Shown here piece by piece: positions 52,706-60,705 of a stretch of 64,000 nucleotides of DNA. Within the stretch, counting starts at the first letter, position 1. Each line of letters starts with the position of its first letter. The notes under the pieces are model-generated. The model had not been told where the DNA came from, made no database searches, and worked only from the letters and a program-made list of their open reading frames with translations. The position numbers and the translations under genes are program-made. The stretch is from Bernardetiaceae bacterium (GTDB taxonomy: Bacteria > Bacteroidota > Bacteroidia > Cytophagales > Thermoflexibacteraceae). The stretch covers positions 278,603-342,602 of the forward strand of contig JANWWZ010000002.1 of NCBI GenBank assembly GCA_025057115.1, in the 5' to 3' direction.

Positions 52706-54188
52706 CGCCGCTCATGCTAAACATACCGCTGAGGATGTCCTTAAACTGCATCCCGCGTTCAAGATTCTTGCGACTAATGAGAGAGTATTCAGCCAATCCA
52801 TGAAGGACAAATTCCATCATGAAATAGGTTTCTGACTCTGGTAGGTTGGGAAACTTACTTCTGACCAGTTGTCGCAATCCAGGCACTTTGTCTAAGGCAG
52901 CGCGGTACTCGCGTTCAGGAGCATCGTTGAGCAAATCCAATTGAGCACCATTGCCGAACCATTCTTGAACCGTTTTGTAAGCGCTGTTGTTTTTCTTTTT
53001 TTCCTTTTCAGGGTCGGGAAAGAACTGCTTAAAAAAGGAACGAATTGTTTTGCCTATCAGGGCTTGCGCCACTGCTGCTGCTCCTTCTTGCTCTCCTTCG
53101 TAAACCAGCTCTACTTTTCCAGAAATAGCAGGCACAATAGCCCAGAAATCCCCAATGCGAACATGAACGTTGCTTTCGCCATTAATAAGTGCTCTTCGCT
53201 CAGCAGCGCTAACCAAATTTTCATAGGCTGAAATAGTCAAGCGCGCTGAAACGCCACTTTTAACGTCCACGTATTCGCTTTGGCGGGCTTCTATTGCTAC
53301 CTGTTCAATCATGTTTTTTGCCAGCTCAAATACCTCGATGCGTTCTTGTTCTGGCTTGATGTAGGCTTCTTGTTCGGTGATTTTACGCCCTGTGGCAATG
53401 TCCTTAGGATAGTGGGTAATAATTTGGCTGTCAATTCTATCTTTGAGGGGGGTAACGATGCTGCCTCGGTTGGTATAGTCTTCGGGGTTAGCCGTGAAGA
53501 CAAATTGAATATCCAGCGGTAGGCGCAGTTTGAAACCTCGAATTTGAATATCGCCCTCTTGCAAAATATTGAACAAAGCCACTTGGATGCGAGGCTGTAA
53601 GTCAGGCAGTTCGTTGATGACAAAGATGCCGCGGTGCGAACGAGGAATAAGCCCGAAATGAATCACGCGCTCATCAGAATAGGGGAGCTTAAGCGTAGCC
53701 GCTTTGATGGGATCAGTGTCTCCTATTAAATCAGCTACCGACACATCAGGAGTAGCTAATTTTTCTGTATAGCGTTCAGAGCGATGCAACCACTCAATGG
53801 GGGTTTGATCGCCATGCTCTGCTACCATATCTTTTCCGTAGCGAGAGAGAGGATTCAGCGGGTCGTCGTTCAGCTCACTGCCTTTGATGATAGGAATATA
53901 TTCATCTAATAAATTCACCATCAGGCGAGCAATGCGAGTTTTGGCTTGCCCGCGCAACCCCAGCAAATTGATGTTGTGCATGGAAAGAATTGCCCGTTCC
54001 AGTTCAGGCAGCACTGTATATTCGTAGCCGTGAATACCAGGAAAGGCGGATTTTCCCTGTCGCAAAAACTTGATTAAGTTGTCGCGCAGTTCTTGTTTTA
54101 CTGAACGACTCACATAGCCCACTGCTTTGAGTTCCCCCAAGGTCTTGATGTTTAGCAGTTGTTCAGGTGATAGCTGGAAGTATTTCAT
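52692..54188 (-). CDS. ChlI/MoxR-like AAA+ ATPase (magnesium-chelatase-type)
   Basis: A 498-residue cytosolic AAA+ protein of the magnesium-chelatase subunit I/MoxR type. Walker A is LLGLRGQAKTRIAR, Walker B IFVINELPDLQPR, and the chelatase signature GDIQIRGFKLRLPLDIQFVFTANPEDYTNRGSIVTPLKDRI carries the sensor and arginine-finger regions. The C-terminal ~130 residues are a helical extension of the Bacteroidota form. Such ATPases normally act with a von Willebrand A-domain protein, but none is next to it. The open frame begins at 54242; the ATG at 54188 starts the conserved KYFQLSPEQLL. Not part of a chlorophyll pathway. Confidence 0.9.
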   Translation of the reverse strand: MKYFQLSPEQLLNIKTLGELKAVGYVSRSVKQELRDNLIKFLRQGKSAFPGIHGYEYTVLPELERAILSMHNINLLGLRGQAKTRIARLMVNLLDEYIPIIKGSELNDDPLNPLSRYGKDMVAEHGDQTPIEWLHRSERYTEKLATPDVSVADLIGDTDPIKAATLKLPYSDERVIHFGLIPRSHRGIFVINELPDLQPRIQVALFNILQEGDIQIRGFKLRLPLDIQFVFTANPEDYTNRGSIVTPLKDRIDSQIITHYPKDIATGRKITEQEAYIKPEQERIEVFELAKNMIEQVAIEARQSEYVDVKSGVSARLTISAYENLVSAAERRALINGESNVHVRIGDFWAIVPAISGKVELVYEGEQEGAAAVAQALIGKTIRSFFKQFFPDPEKEKKKNNSAYKTVQEWFGNGAQLDLLNDAPEREYRAALDKVPGLRQLVRSKFPNLPESETYFMMEFVLHGLAEYSLISRKNLERGMQFKDILSGMFSMSGDEED

Positions 54189-54282
54189 GCAAATGATTGG
54201 AAGTAGGTACCTAGCTTTTTTTAACTGGTTAAAGTTAGGCATTCATGTGCAAAATTCGTAGATTTAAAGGAGTAAATGTTCA

Positions 54283-55041
54283 ATGAAGCCAATGGGAGTA
54301 GGTTGTTTACGATTCTTATTTGCGTTGCTGTTGATAGTGGGAGTAATTCCACTTCAAGCCCAGCACAAACATAAACAAAAACGCAAAAAACAAAACAAAG
54401 CAGTGGCTAAGTTTACCATTTCGCGCAATGCTCGCCCCATTCCTGTAGAGATTACCTCTATTGAAGGCGACCCGATAAGGAAAACAGGTCGCGTATTTAA
54501 GGCGGGAGTAGGTCGCCTTGCGGAAGGGTCAGACTTGCCTTGTCCTGATCTAAAGCCTGAAGTAAAAATGCGCGATAGCCGTCAAAAAGCTATTGCTTAC
54601 CAGCAAACTCAAATTCCTCAAACTACTTACGAACCTCCTGTGCAAAATGATTCCGTACTCTCTACGCCACCTATTCCTCCTTCTACAGTGAGTCCAGAAA
54701 AACCTCCCAAGCCAGTACTTCGCCCTTTGTACTTTGTCTTTGACGAAGACGAACTCACTCAACAGGATATGGAAACCATCCGCAACGCGGCAAGTTACGT
54801 GCAACACGGTTACAAAATAGTAATAGAAGGACATACCGATAGCTATGGCAATGATTTTTACAATGAACAACTTTCTAAACGCCGTGCAGAAAGAATTAAA
54901 AAAATTATGGTCCAAACTACAGGCATTAGCCCCGATGTCATTACAGTCAAAGCTTATGGAGAAACTCGCCCTGCCGTGCCCAATAACTCACCTGAAAGTC
55001 GCCGACTTAACCGCAGGGTAGAAATCAAGGTAGTAGATTGA
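54283..55041 (+). CDS. OmpA-family peptidoglycan-binding protein
   Basis: A 252-residue exported protein (signal cleavage near LQA/QHKH). After a basic stretch and a Pro-rich linker (about 95-145) comes an OmpA C-terminal domain (about 148-252: LYFVFDEDELTQQDMETIRNAASYVQ, then VIEGHTDSYGNDFYNEQLSKRR) that binds peptidoglycan through the Asp and Arg of that motif. There is no barrel, so it is a periplasmic or lipid-free tether rather than full OmpA. AAAGGAG precedes the ATG. Divergent from the AAA ATPase gene. Confidence 0.92.
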   Translation: MKPMGVGCLRFLFALLLIVGVIPLQAQHKHKQKRKKQNKAVAKFTISRNARPIPVEITSIEGDPIRKTGRVFKAGVGRLAEGSDLPCPDLKPEVKMRDSRQKAIAYQQTQIPQTTYEPPVQNDSVLSTPPIPPSTVSPEKPPKPVLRPLYFVFDEDELTQQDMETIRNAASYVQHGYKIVIEGHTDSYGNDFYNEQLSKRRAERIKKIMVQTTGISPDVITVKAYGETRPAVPNNSPESRRLNRRVEIKVVD

Positions 55042-55104
55042 CGAGAAAGCAAACAAGTGGCGTTGTTTTAAGTTGTAACAATAGATGTTACAACATTAAC
55101 TACA

Positions 55105-55962
55105 ATGAGACCTATCAAGAAACTTCACCAAGCAAGCTACCATCTCATTGCTGACTTGGTTACCTATTCGCCCTTGCCCAATCCAGAGCTTCCTCATTTG
55201 GATCCTTTTCTATTGCTCAACCATCATGGTTATCAAATCTATCCCCCTAACAATCGAGGTCTTCCTTTTGGTCCTCACCCTCACAGAGGCATGGAAACAG
55301 TTACCTTTATCATAGCGGGTGAAATTATGCACCAAGATTCACAAGGCTACCAAAGCATCATCAAAGCAGGTGGAGTCCAATGGATGACGGCAGGGAAAGG
55401 ATTGCTACATGCTGAAGTTTCTCCCGAAACCTTTCGGCAACAAGGAGGTGAATTAGAAATTTTGCAGCTATGGCTCAACCTACCTGCCCGCTTGAAAATG
55501 ACCTCACCCCGTTACGCAGGTCTGCAAAAAGAAGAAATACCCTTGGTGCACCTCAATGAAAAAACATGCATGCAACTCATCGCTGGCAATTACAACGGAA
55601 AGAAAGGCGCCTTTGAGCCATTAACCGACGTATTTTTGGGCACTATTCAAATGCAACCCCAAGCCGATTGGGAAACAGAAGTTTTGCCAAGTCGGAATGT
55701 TTTCTTCTACGTAGTGCGTGGCAAAGTAAAGGTAAATGGACATGCAGTGCCCCAACGCCATTTAGCCGAATTTGAAAGCAAAGGAAGCCATCTGCAGATG
55801 AGTACCGCTCAAGAAAGTGCTTTGTTTATTTTTGGACATGCCACTCCTTTCAATGAACCCATTGTATCCCAAGGTCCTTTTGTAATGAACAGCATCGAAG
55901 AAATTAAACAAGCCTATGCCGACTATCGCGCAGGCAAATTTGGCAGTTGGAAACCAGCCTAA
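55105..55962 (+). CDS. Pirin family protein
   Basis: A 285-residue two-cupin protein of the pirin family. The N-terminal cupin has the metal site FGPHPHRGMETVTFIIAGEIMHQDSQG (His, His, His) and WMTAGKGLLHAEVSPE (Glu), then the family's QLWLNLPARLKMTSPRY. The C-terminal cupin follows (FFYVVRGKVKVNG ... FEPLTDVFLGTIQMQPQ). Some pirins are quercetin dioxygenases; others regulate transcription or metabolism. No flavonoid or partner gene is next to it. The metal ligands are intact. Confidence 0.93.
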   Translation: MRPIKKLHQASYHLIADLVTYSPLPNPELPHLDPFLLLNHHGYQIYPPNNRGLPFGPHPHRGMETVTFIIAGEIMHQDSQGYQSIIKAGGVQWMTAGKGLLHAEVSPETFRQQGGELEILQLWLNLPARLKMTSPRYAGLQKEEIPLVHLNEKTCMQLIAGNYNGKKGAFEPLTDVFLGTIQMQPQADWETEVLPSRNVFFYVVRGKVKVNGHAVPQRHLAEFESKGSHLQMSTAQESALFIFGHATPFNEPIVSQGPFVMNSIEEIKQAYADYRAGKFGSWKPA

Positions 55963-56188
55963 GCATAAAAGAAATTAGCATTGGGTCCTAGGCCGAGTCT
56001 TTGGCTTTTACCGTTACCTAAAGGAGAGTTGAAATTGTTGTAAAAATGCACCTGCGTTCACTGCGAGGAATTGCTTTTACCTCCAGAGGTGGTTGTTTTA
56101 GGCTTGATACTCAACAAAAGCAGGTCAGTGGCAAATAACCAACTTGCAAATATGACAATTTTGCCGACAAGCAAGCCGTCTATAAAAT

Positions 56189-56905
56189 TTATATGGTATC
56201 AAATAGATCTCGCACACCGATTTTTCTTTCTGTAGTAAAACCTTCTCCGTAAAGTGTTCGAATGGCTTGCCCTAACTCGCGGGCACGACCTTTGACAAAA
56301 TCCAAGAACTCAGGAGTGGCAATAAAAGTAGGCTCTTTATCTACTCCTGGGGTATAAAACTGCGTTCTATAAGCAAGAATAGCAGCCATTTTTCGCTCCC
56401 AGTAAGGAGAGATATCTACAATTAAATCAGGTTCTATGTAATTGCTTTGCATCATGTAAAAAATTTGTTCAGGTCGCCAAGGAGGTTGTAATGTTCCTTC
56501 AAAAACAGTTTCAATTTTTTTCAACCCTGAAAGAAAACAAGCATGCCTTACCAAATCTGCTGCGCGTCCGTGATCAGTGTGTCGGTCGCAAGTGGCATTG
56601 GCAATTACAATGCGGGGTTGGAAACGCCGAATTTGCACAATGAGCGCCCTTTGATGCAATTCATCATTGGCAAAAAAACCATCTTTGAAGCCCATGTTTT
56701 CTCTCACAGCCAGTCCCATGATGCGGGCTGCTTCGGCGGCTTCTTGAGCACGGATTTCCACCGTTCCATTGGTGCCTAACTCGCCAGCGGTAAGATCTAA
56801 AATGCCCACTTTATATCCTTTGTCGATATGAGCCATTAAAGTTCCTGCACAGCCTAGCTCAGCATCATCCGGATGGGCTGCAATGGCCAAAATGTCTAAC
56901 TTCAT
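56189..56905 (-). CDS. bshB1: Bacillithiol biosynthesis deacetylase BshB1
   Basis: Zinc hydrolase of 238 residues that removes the acetyl group of GlcNAc-malate in bacillithiol synthesis. PIG-L/LmbE fold motifs: LAIAAHPDDAELGCAGTL (Zn site His, Asp, Asp), ANATCDRHTDHGRAADLVRHACFLSGL (second Zn site, HxDH), and the BshB1 sequence KIGVRDLFDTI at the C-terminus. The frame runs to 57046, but the ATG at 56905 begins at the first strand. It is transcribed away from the transsulfuration gene; the two starts are 42 bases apart. Confidence 0.92.
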   Translation of the reverse strand: MKLDILAIAAHPDDAELGCAGTLMAHIDKGYKVGILDLTAGELGTNGTVEIRAQEAAEAARIMGLAVRENMGFKDGFFANDELHQRALIVQIRRFQPRIVIANATCDRHTDHGRAADLVRHACFLSGLKKIETVFEGTLQPPWRPEQIFYMMQSNYIEPDLIVDISPYWERKMAAILAYRTQFYTPGVDKEPTFIATPEFLDFVKGRARELGQAIRTLYGEGFTTERKIGVRDLFDTI

Positions 56906-56947
56906 GGCGCAAAGTTGATAGATTTGCCCTGTAAAACCTGTTGGAAC

Positions 56948-58093
56948 ATGAAATTTGCCACCAAAGCTGTTCACGCGGGCGTAGTACCTGACCCCACTAC
57001 AGGGGCTATCATGACGCCGATTTATCAAACTTCTACTTACGTGCAAGATTCACCTGGAAAGCACAAAGGATATGAGTATGCTCGCACCCAAAACCCTACC
57101 CGAGATGCTTTGCAAGCAAGTCTAGCGGCTTTAGAAAATGGCAAGTACGCCCTTTGCTTTGCTTCTGGAATGGCTGCCATCGATACGGTCATGAAGACCC
57201 TCAACCCCAATGATGAAGTAATTGCCACTAACGATCTTTACGGCGGCACTTATCGGCTTTTTGTGCGCGTGTTTGAAAAATTTGGCATCAAATTTCGCTT
57301 TGTGCCCATGCAAAACGCGCCAGAGCTTGCTAAGCATTTCACGCCTCAAACTAAACTGCTCTGGATTGAAACTCCTACGAATCCTTTATTAAACATCATT
57401 GATATCGAGCACGTTAGCCAAATTGCTCACGCTCACGGCGCAAAGGTAGTAGTGGACAACACCTTTGCTTCGCCTTACTTGCAAAATCCCTTGAACTTAG
57501 GCGCGGATTTAGTAATGCATTCTGTTACCAAATACATTGCTGGGCATTCAGATGTGGTCATGGGTGCGCTTGTTACCAACGATGAAGAATGGGCAGGACA
57601 GCTCAAATTTTTGCAAAATGCGGCAGGAGCAGTACCAGCTCCTATGGATTGTTTCCTAGTGCTGCGCGGAATTAAAACCCTGCATTTGCGCATGAAAGCC
57701 CATTGCGAAAATGGAGAAATCATAGCCCAGTTCCTCGCTGCTCATCCCAAGGTGGGACAAGTGTGGTGGCCTGGATTTGCTCACCACCCCAATCACGAAA
57801 TAGCTAAAAAGCAAATGCGCGGCTTTGGCGGCATGATTTCTTTCACTTTGAAAAACGACAGTGTGGCAGATGCCATCCGATTTATGGAAAGCCTCCAAGT
57901 GTTTAGTTTAGCGGAAAGTTTGGGCGGCGTCGAATCCCTTTGTGGGCACCCAGCTACCATGACCCACGCTAGCATACCCAAAGAGGAACGCCAAAAAGCG
58001 GGTTTGCGCGACTCGCTCATTCGCCTTAGCGTAGGCATTGAGGATCCCCAAGACCTTTGCGATGACTTAAAACAAGCTTTAGCAAGTATTTAG
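56948..58093 (+). CDS. Cystathionine gamma-synthase/lyase-type PLP enzyme
   Basis: Transsulfuration enzyme of the Cys/Met-metabolism PLP family, 381 residues. Seen: FATKAVHAGVVPDPTTGAIMTPIYQTSTYVQDSPG, YEYARTQNPTRDALQ (substrate/PLP-contact motif), VVVDNTFASPYLQNP, and the lysine that holds PLP in HSVTKYIAGHSDV (TKY), then ESLGGVESLCGHPATMTHAS with the conserved SLGG. Lyase and synthase share these motifs and cannot be separated by sight. The frame opens at 56915; ATG 56948 is preferred. It is divergent from bshB1; supply of Cys for bacillithiol is a plausible link. Confidence 0.92.
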   Translation: MKFATKAVHAGVVPDPTTGAIMTPIYQTSTYVQDSPGKHKGYEYARTQNPTRDALQASLAALENGKYALCFASGMAAIDTVMKTLNPNDEVIATNDLYGGTYRLFVRVFEKFGIKFRFVPMQNAPELAKHFTPQTKLLWIETPTNPLLNIIDIEHVSQIAHAHGAKVVVDNTFASPYLQNPLNLGADLVMHSVTKYIAGHSDVVMGALVTNDEEWAGQLKFLQNAAGAVPAPMDCFLVLRGIKTLHLRMKAHCENGEIIAQFLAAHPKVGQVWWPGFAHHPNHEIAKKQMRGFGGMISFTLKNDSVADAIRFMESLQVFSLAESLGGVESLCGHPATMTHASIPKEERQKAGLRDSLIRLSVGIEDPQDLCDDLKQALASI

Positions 58094-58168
58094 TCCGACA
58101 CTGCTTTGGATTGGCTTGTGCAATGCATTGCACTTCTGTCTTTGGGCAGGGCTCGGCGCTAAATTTTA

Positions 58169-58978
58169 TCATCGCCAAAACCGCAGCGAATTTTCCTCCA
58201 AGGTAACGATTGAATTACCTACAATGGTCAATCCTCTGAGCTCGGTAAGTGGAGTGGAAAAGGAAAGCAACGCGCGCTCACCAGTGTACAAATTTTGCTT
58301 GATGACATTGCCTGCATCGTAGAAAAAAATGGCATCGCCGCCTAGAGCAAAACATGGTGTATGAGTTGGAATGCGGTTGATAAAATTGCCAATATTGTCA
58401 AAACGGAGGATTCCAAAGTTAGAAGCAAGCAAAAATAGTTGGTTTTGATATTCCAACATTTGCACAATATCTAAATAAGCGCCAGAAAAAATGAGGCTAA
58501 GGTCAGTTTGAAGCAAGACGTAGTTAAATTTTTTGTCAAATTTTTTAAGAGAAAAGTTGGAGTCATCGTAAATCCAAAGAGAGTTGTCAGCCGCTAGCGT
58601 TGCCATGCGCACAAAGCCTATCTCAGGCAACTGGAAACGATAGGTTTCTATAGGAGTCAAAAAGCGATTCAGGAGGTCAAAGCGTTGGAGCTCGCGGTAA
58701 AAGGCAAAAATGCGCACAGTGGCGCGCGCATCCAGCAAACTCACTTGAGCAACCTCAGTAGGTGAGTAGGTGAGCCGATAGTTTCCCAATGAGTCGTAAG
58801 CGTGAATATTGCCTTGCTTATCACCTACATACAAATTGCCGTAAGCATCTGCCGAGAGAGCAACTGCCTCTGCAAGGGGAACTGTTCGGTAACATTGCAA
58901 TGCAGTCTGTGACTTTGCTTCAAAGCTGCTACAAAGGATGAGTATTTTCAAAACTAAGCAATTGTACTTGGTTGCCAT
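58169..58978 (-). CDS. Putative exported beta-propeller-like protein
   Basis: A 269-residue protein whose repeats of ~40-50 residues, each with strands like ADAYGNLYVGDKQGNIHAYDSLGNYRLTY and LAADNSLWIYDDSNFSLKKFDKKFNYVLL, are typical of NHL/6-bladed beta-propeller proteins. Its start (ATG 58978, or TTG 58951) gives a short hydrophobic signal (VLKILILCSSFEAKS). It overlaps the lpxH 3' end by 50 bases (or 23 with TTG), so it is likely translated from the same mRNA. No function recognised. Confidence 0.75.
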   Translation of the reverse strand: MATKYNCLVLKILILCSSFEAKSQTALQCYRTVPLAEAVALSADAYGNLYVGDKQGNIHAYDSLGNYRLTYSPTEVAQVSLLDARATVRIFAFYRELQRFDLLNRFLTPIETYRFQLPEIGFVRMATLAADNSLWIYDDSNFSLKKFDKKFNYVLLQTDLSLIFSGAYLDIVQMLEYQNQLFLLASNFGILRFDNIGNFINRIPTHTPCFALGGDAIFFYDAGNVIKQNLYTGERALLSFSTPLTELRGLTIVGNSIVTLEENSLRFWR

Positions 58979-59720
58979 CAAAAACGGCATACGTACAAAA
59001 ATGTAGCCATTCACCTACGTTGATGTAATGTCCTGTAAAGCTATTTTCTGGAGCAGTTACGGGCAAGTGTAAGGGAAAATGCCGATGTCCAAAAATGTAA
59101 AAATGATGAGCATCGTGCTGATGTTTTTTTTTACAATATTGCCACAAGCGCTCTTTCTCACCTAAGCTATAATGCAAGGGAACTTTCTTTTTGCTCTGTT
59201 TCGACCAAGCGCGAGCCAGTCCAAAACCTGCGAAGGTGGGCATTTTTTCGAAGCACCATTGAAAGAAACGAACTTGGAAAAAGTATTTTTTCAGGAGCTT
59301 GTAAAAATTATCACCAGGTCCTAGCCCGTCTCCATGCCCTACGAAAATTTTTTTGCCATTGCAGACAAAAGACTGTGGTTCGTGATACACCTTCGCTCCC
59401 AGTTCTACAGTAAAATAATCAAACATCCACCAATCGTGATTTCCCGGAAAAATGCTCACTTGCGTTCCTTTGTCAGTCAGTTCGGCAATTTTGCCCAACA
59501 GGCGCACCCCACCTTTGGGAACTACGTCCCGATATTCAAACCAAAAGTCAAATAAATCGCCCAACAGAAAAATGTGTGCTGCTGTTGTTTGCACGGATTC
59601 CAGCCATCGGATAATTTTTTTTTCACGCTGCAGGCTAGCGACGTGGTCGGGATAACCAAGATGAAAGTCAGAGGCAAAATAGAGCTTTTGAGGTGGTTGT
59701 AGGTGAATTTCTGCTATCAT
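58929..59720 (-). CDS. lpxH: UDP-2,3-diacylglucosamine diphosphatase, LpxH family
   Basis: Cuts UDP-2,3-diacylglucosamine to lipid X and UMP in lipid A synthesis, on the inner face of the inner membrane. 263 residues. Calcineurin-like metal motifs in order: FASDFHLG (DxH), LLGDLFDFWFEY (GDxxD), FPGNHDWWMFDY (GNHD), VGHGDGLG, and FIFGHRHFPLHL (GHxH). These fit the LpxH subgroup, in particular the Bacteroidota form. Probably co-transcribed with the beta-propeller gene and preceded by the GT11 gene 20 bases upstream. Confidence 0.93.
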   Translation of the reverse strand: MIAEIHLQPPQKLYFASDFHLGYPDHVASLQREKKIIRWLESVQTTAAHIFLLGDLFDFWFEYRDVVPKGGVRLLGKIAELTDKGTQVSIFPGNHDWWMFDYFTVELGAKVYHEPQSFVCNGKKIFVGHGDGLGPGDNFYKLLKKYFFQVRFFQWCFEKMPTFAGFGLARAWSKQSKKKVPLHYSLGEKERLWQYCKKKHQHDAHHFYIFGHRHFPLHLPVTAPENSFTGHYINVGEWLHFCTYAVFDGNQVQLLSFENTHPL

Positions 59721-59740
59721 GCAAATTGATAATCAACAAG

Positions 59741-60625
59741 TTAAATGCTATGCCAACAAGAAGGTACCAGTTTAGGTCGCCTGATGCGGTTGAGTTCTTC
59801 AACAGCATACCAACGCTTAGGCGACCAAACTTGTTTATCTGGAGCTTGACTTAGCCACGCTCCCCACCACGAAAAAGTGCTATTGGCAATAATGAAATGT
59901 CGGCATTGCGTCATCAGTTGGAAATCAGCGAACGGTTGTTCAAAGTTATTAGGCACGATAGCACAAGGAAATTTCATTTGAGTAAAGAAAGTTTGGCACC
60001 ATTGAGTATCGTCTGAAAATATGTAAAAAAAAGCGTTTTCGAATCTTTCTTTTACTTCTTGCAGGGCTTGTTGGTAGTACGCTGGTGGAAGCGGAGCAAG
60101 CTCCTTAGCCACGTGGGGTTTGAGGTAATCCCCCCGCCGAACATGGACCGCTACCGGCACTTGCTGAGCTTGAATAGCTCGTTGCCAGTTAAGGGCTTGT
60201 CCTTTCAAGGCATGCCTGAACTGCAAATGACGGCGCAAAAGCGTTTCTACTCCTTGTACATAACGCAAATCTTGCCAGTAACCCAAAAGCAAGGCATTTT
60301 CTGGCAAATTATCAGCAGAAAAATTGTCATTTTCTTCAATGCAGTGATATTTGCTCAAGTCAAAAAGTTTTGCTGCCAGCGCATTGAGCCGCCAATAGCG
60401 GCTTTGTTGAAAATAAGCCCTGTGCCATTGATTGCAAATAAGGGGACGCATCTTAAAAATGTGCAAGCTGTACTCGCGTTGCGTCAAAAGGGGCTCGTGT
60501 CGATTCTCTGACAGAGCTTGAGCATCTAACCAGACTTTCTTCTTGTAGCGCCCTTGAAGCCATAGACTAAAAGCATATTGGAAAAGTTGGTTGCCAAGCC
60601 CACCCATCAGTCTGACAATCAGCAT
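59741..60625 (-). CDS. Glycosyltransferase family 11 (alpha-1,2-fucosyltransferase-like)
   Basis: A 294-residue GT11 enzyme, family of alpha-1,2-fucosyltransferases that decorate surface glycans. GT11 motifs: IVRLMGGLGNQLFQYAFSLWLQ at the start, HVRRGDYL (the donor-binding HxRRGDY motif), and ANSTFSWWGAWLS with the conserved SxFSxWGA. It has no transmembrane segment, so it is cytosolic. It would transfer fucose, or a related deoxyhexose, to a polysaccharide or O-antigen. Directly upstream of lpxH on the same strand. Confidence 0.93.
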   Translation of the reverse strand: MLIVRLMGGLGNQLFQYAFSLWLQGRYKKKVWLDAQALSENRHEPLLTQREYSLHIFKMRPLICNQWHRAYFQQSRYWRLNALAAKLFDLSKYHCIEENDNFSADNLPENALLLGYWQDLRYVQGVETLLRRHLQFRHALKGQALNWQRAIQAQQVPVAVHVRRGDYLKPHVAKELAPLPPAYYQQALQEVKERFENAFFYIFSDDTQWCQTFFTQMKFPCAIVPNNFEQPFADFQLMTQCRHFIIANSTFSWWGAWLSQAPDKQVWSPKRWYAVEELNRIRRPKLVPSCWHSI

Positions 60626-60705
60626 ATTCTAAGCGTATCGACCTATATCAATTCATTTTACTTGCAATTTACTACCTTGTACCCTAATGCTAAATTTTCG
60701 AGCGT

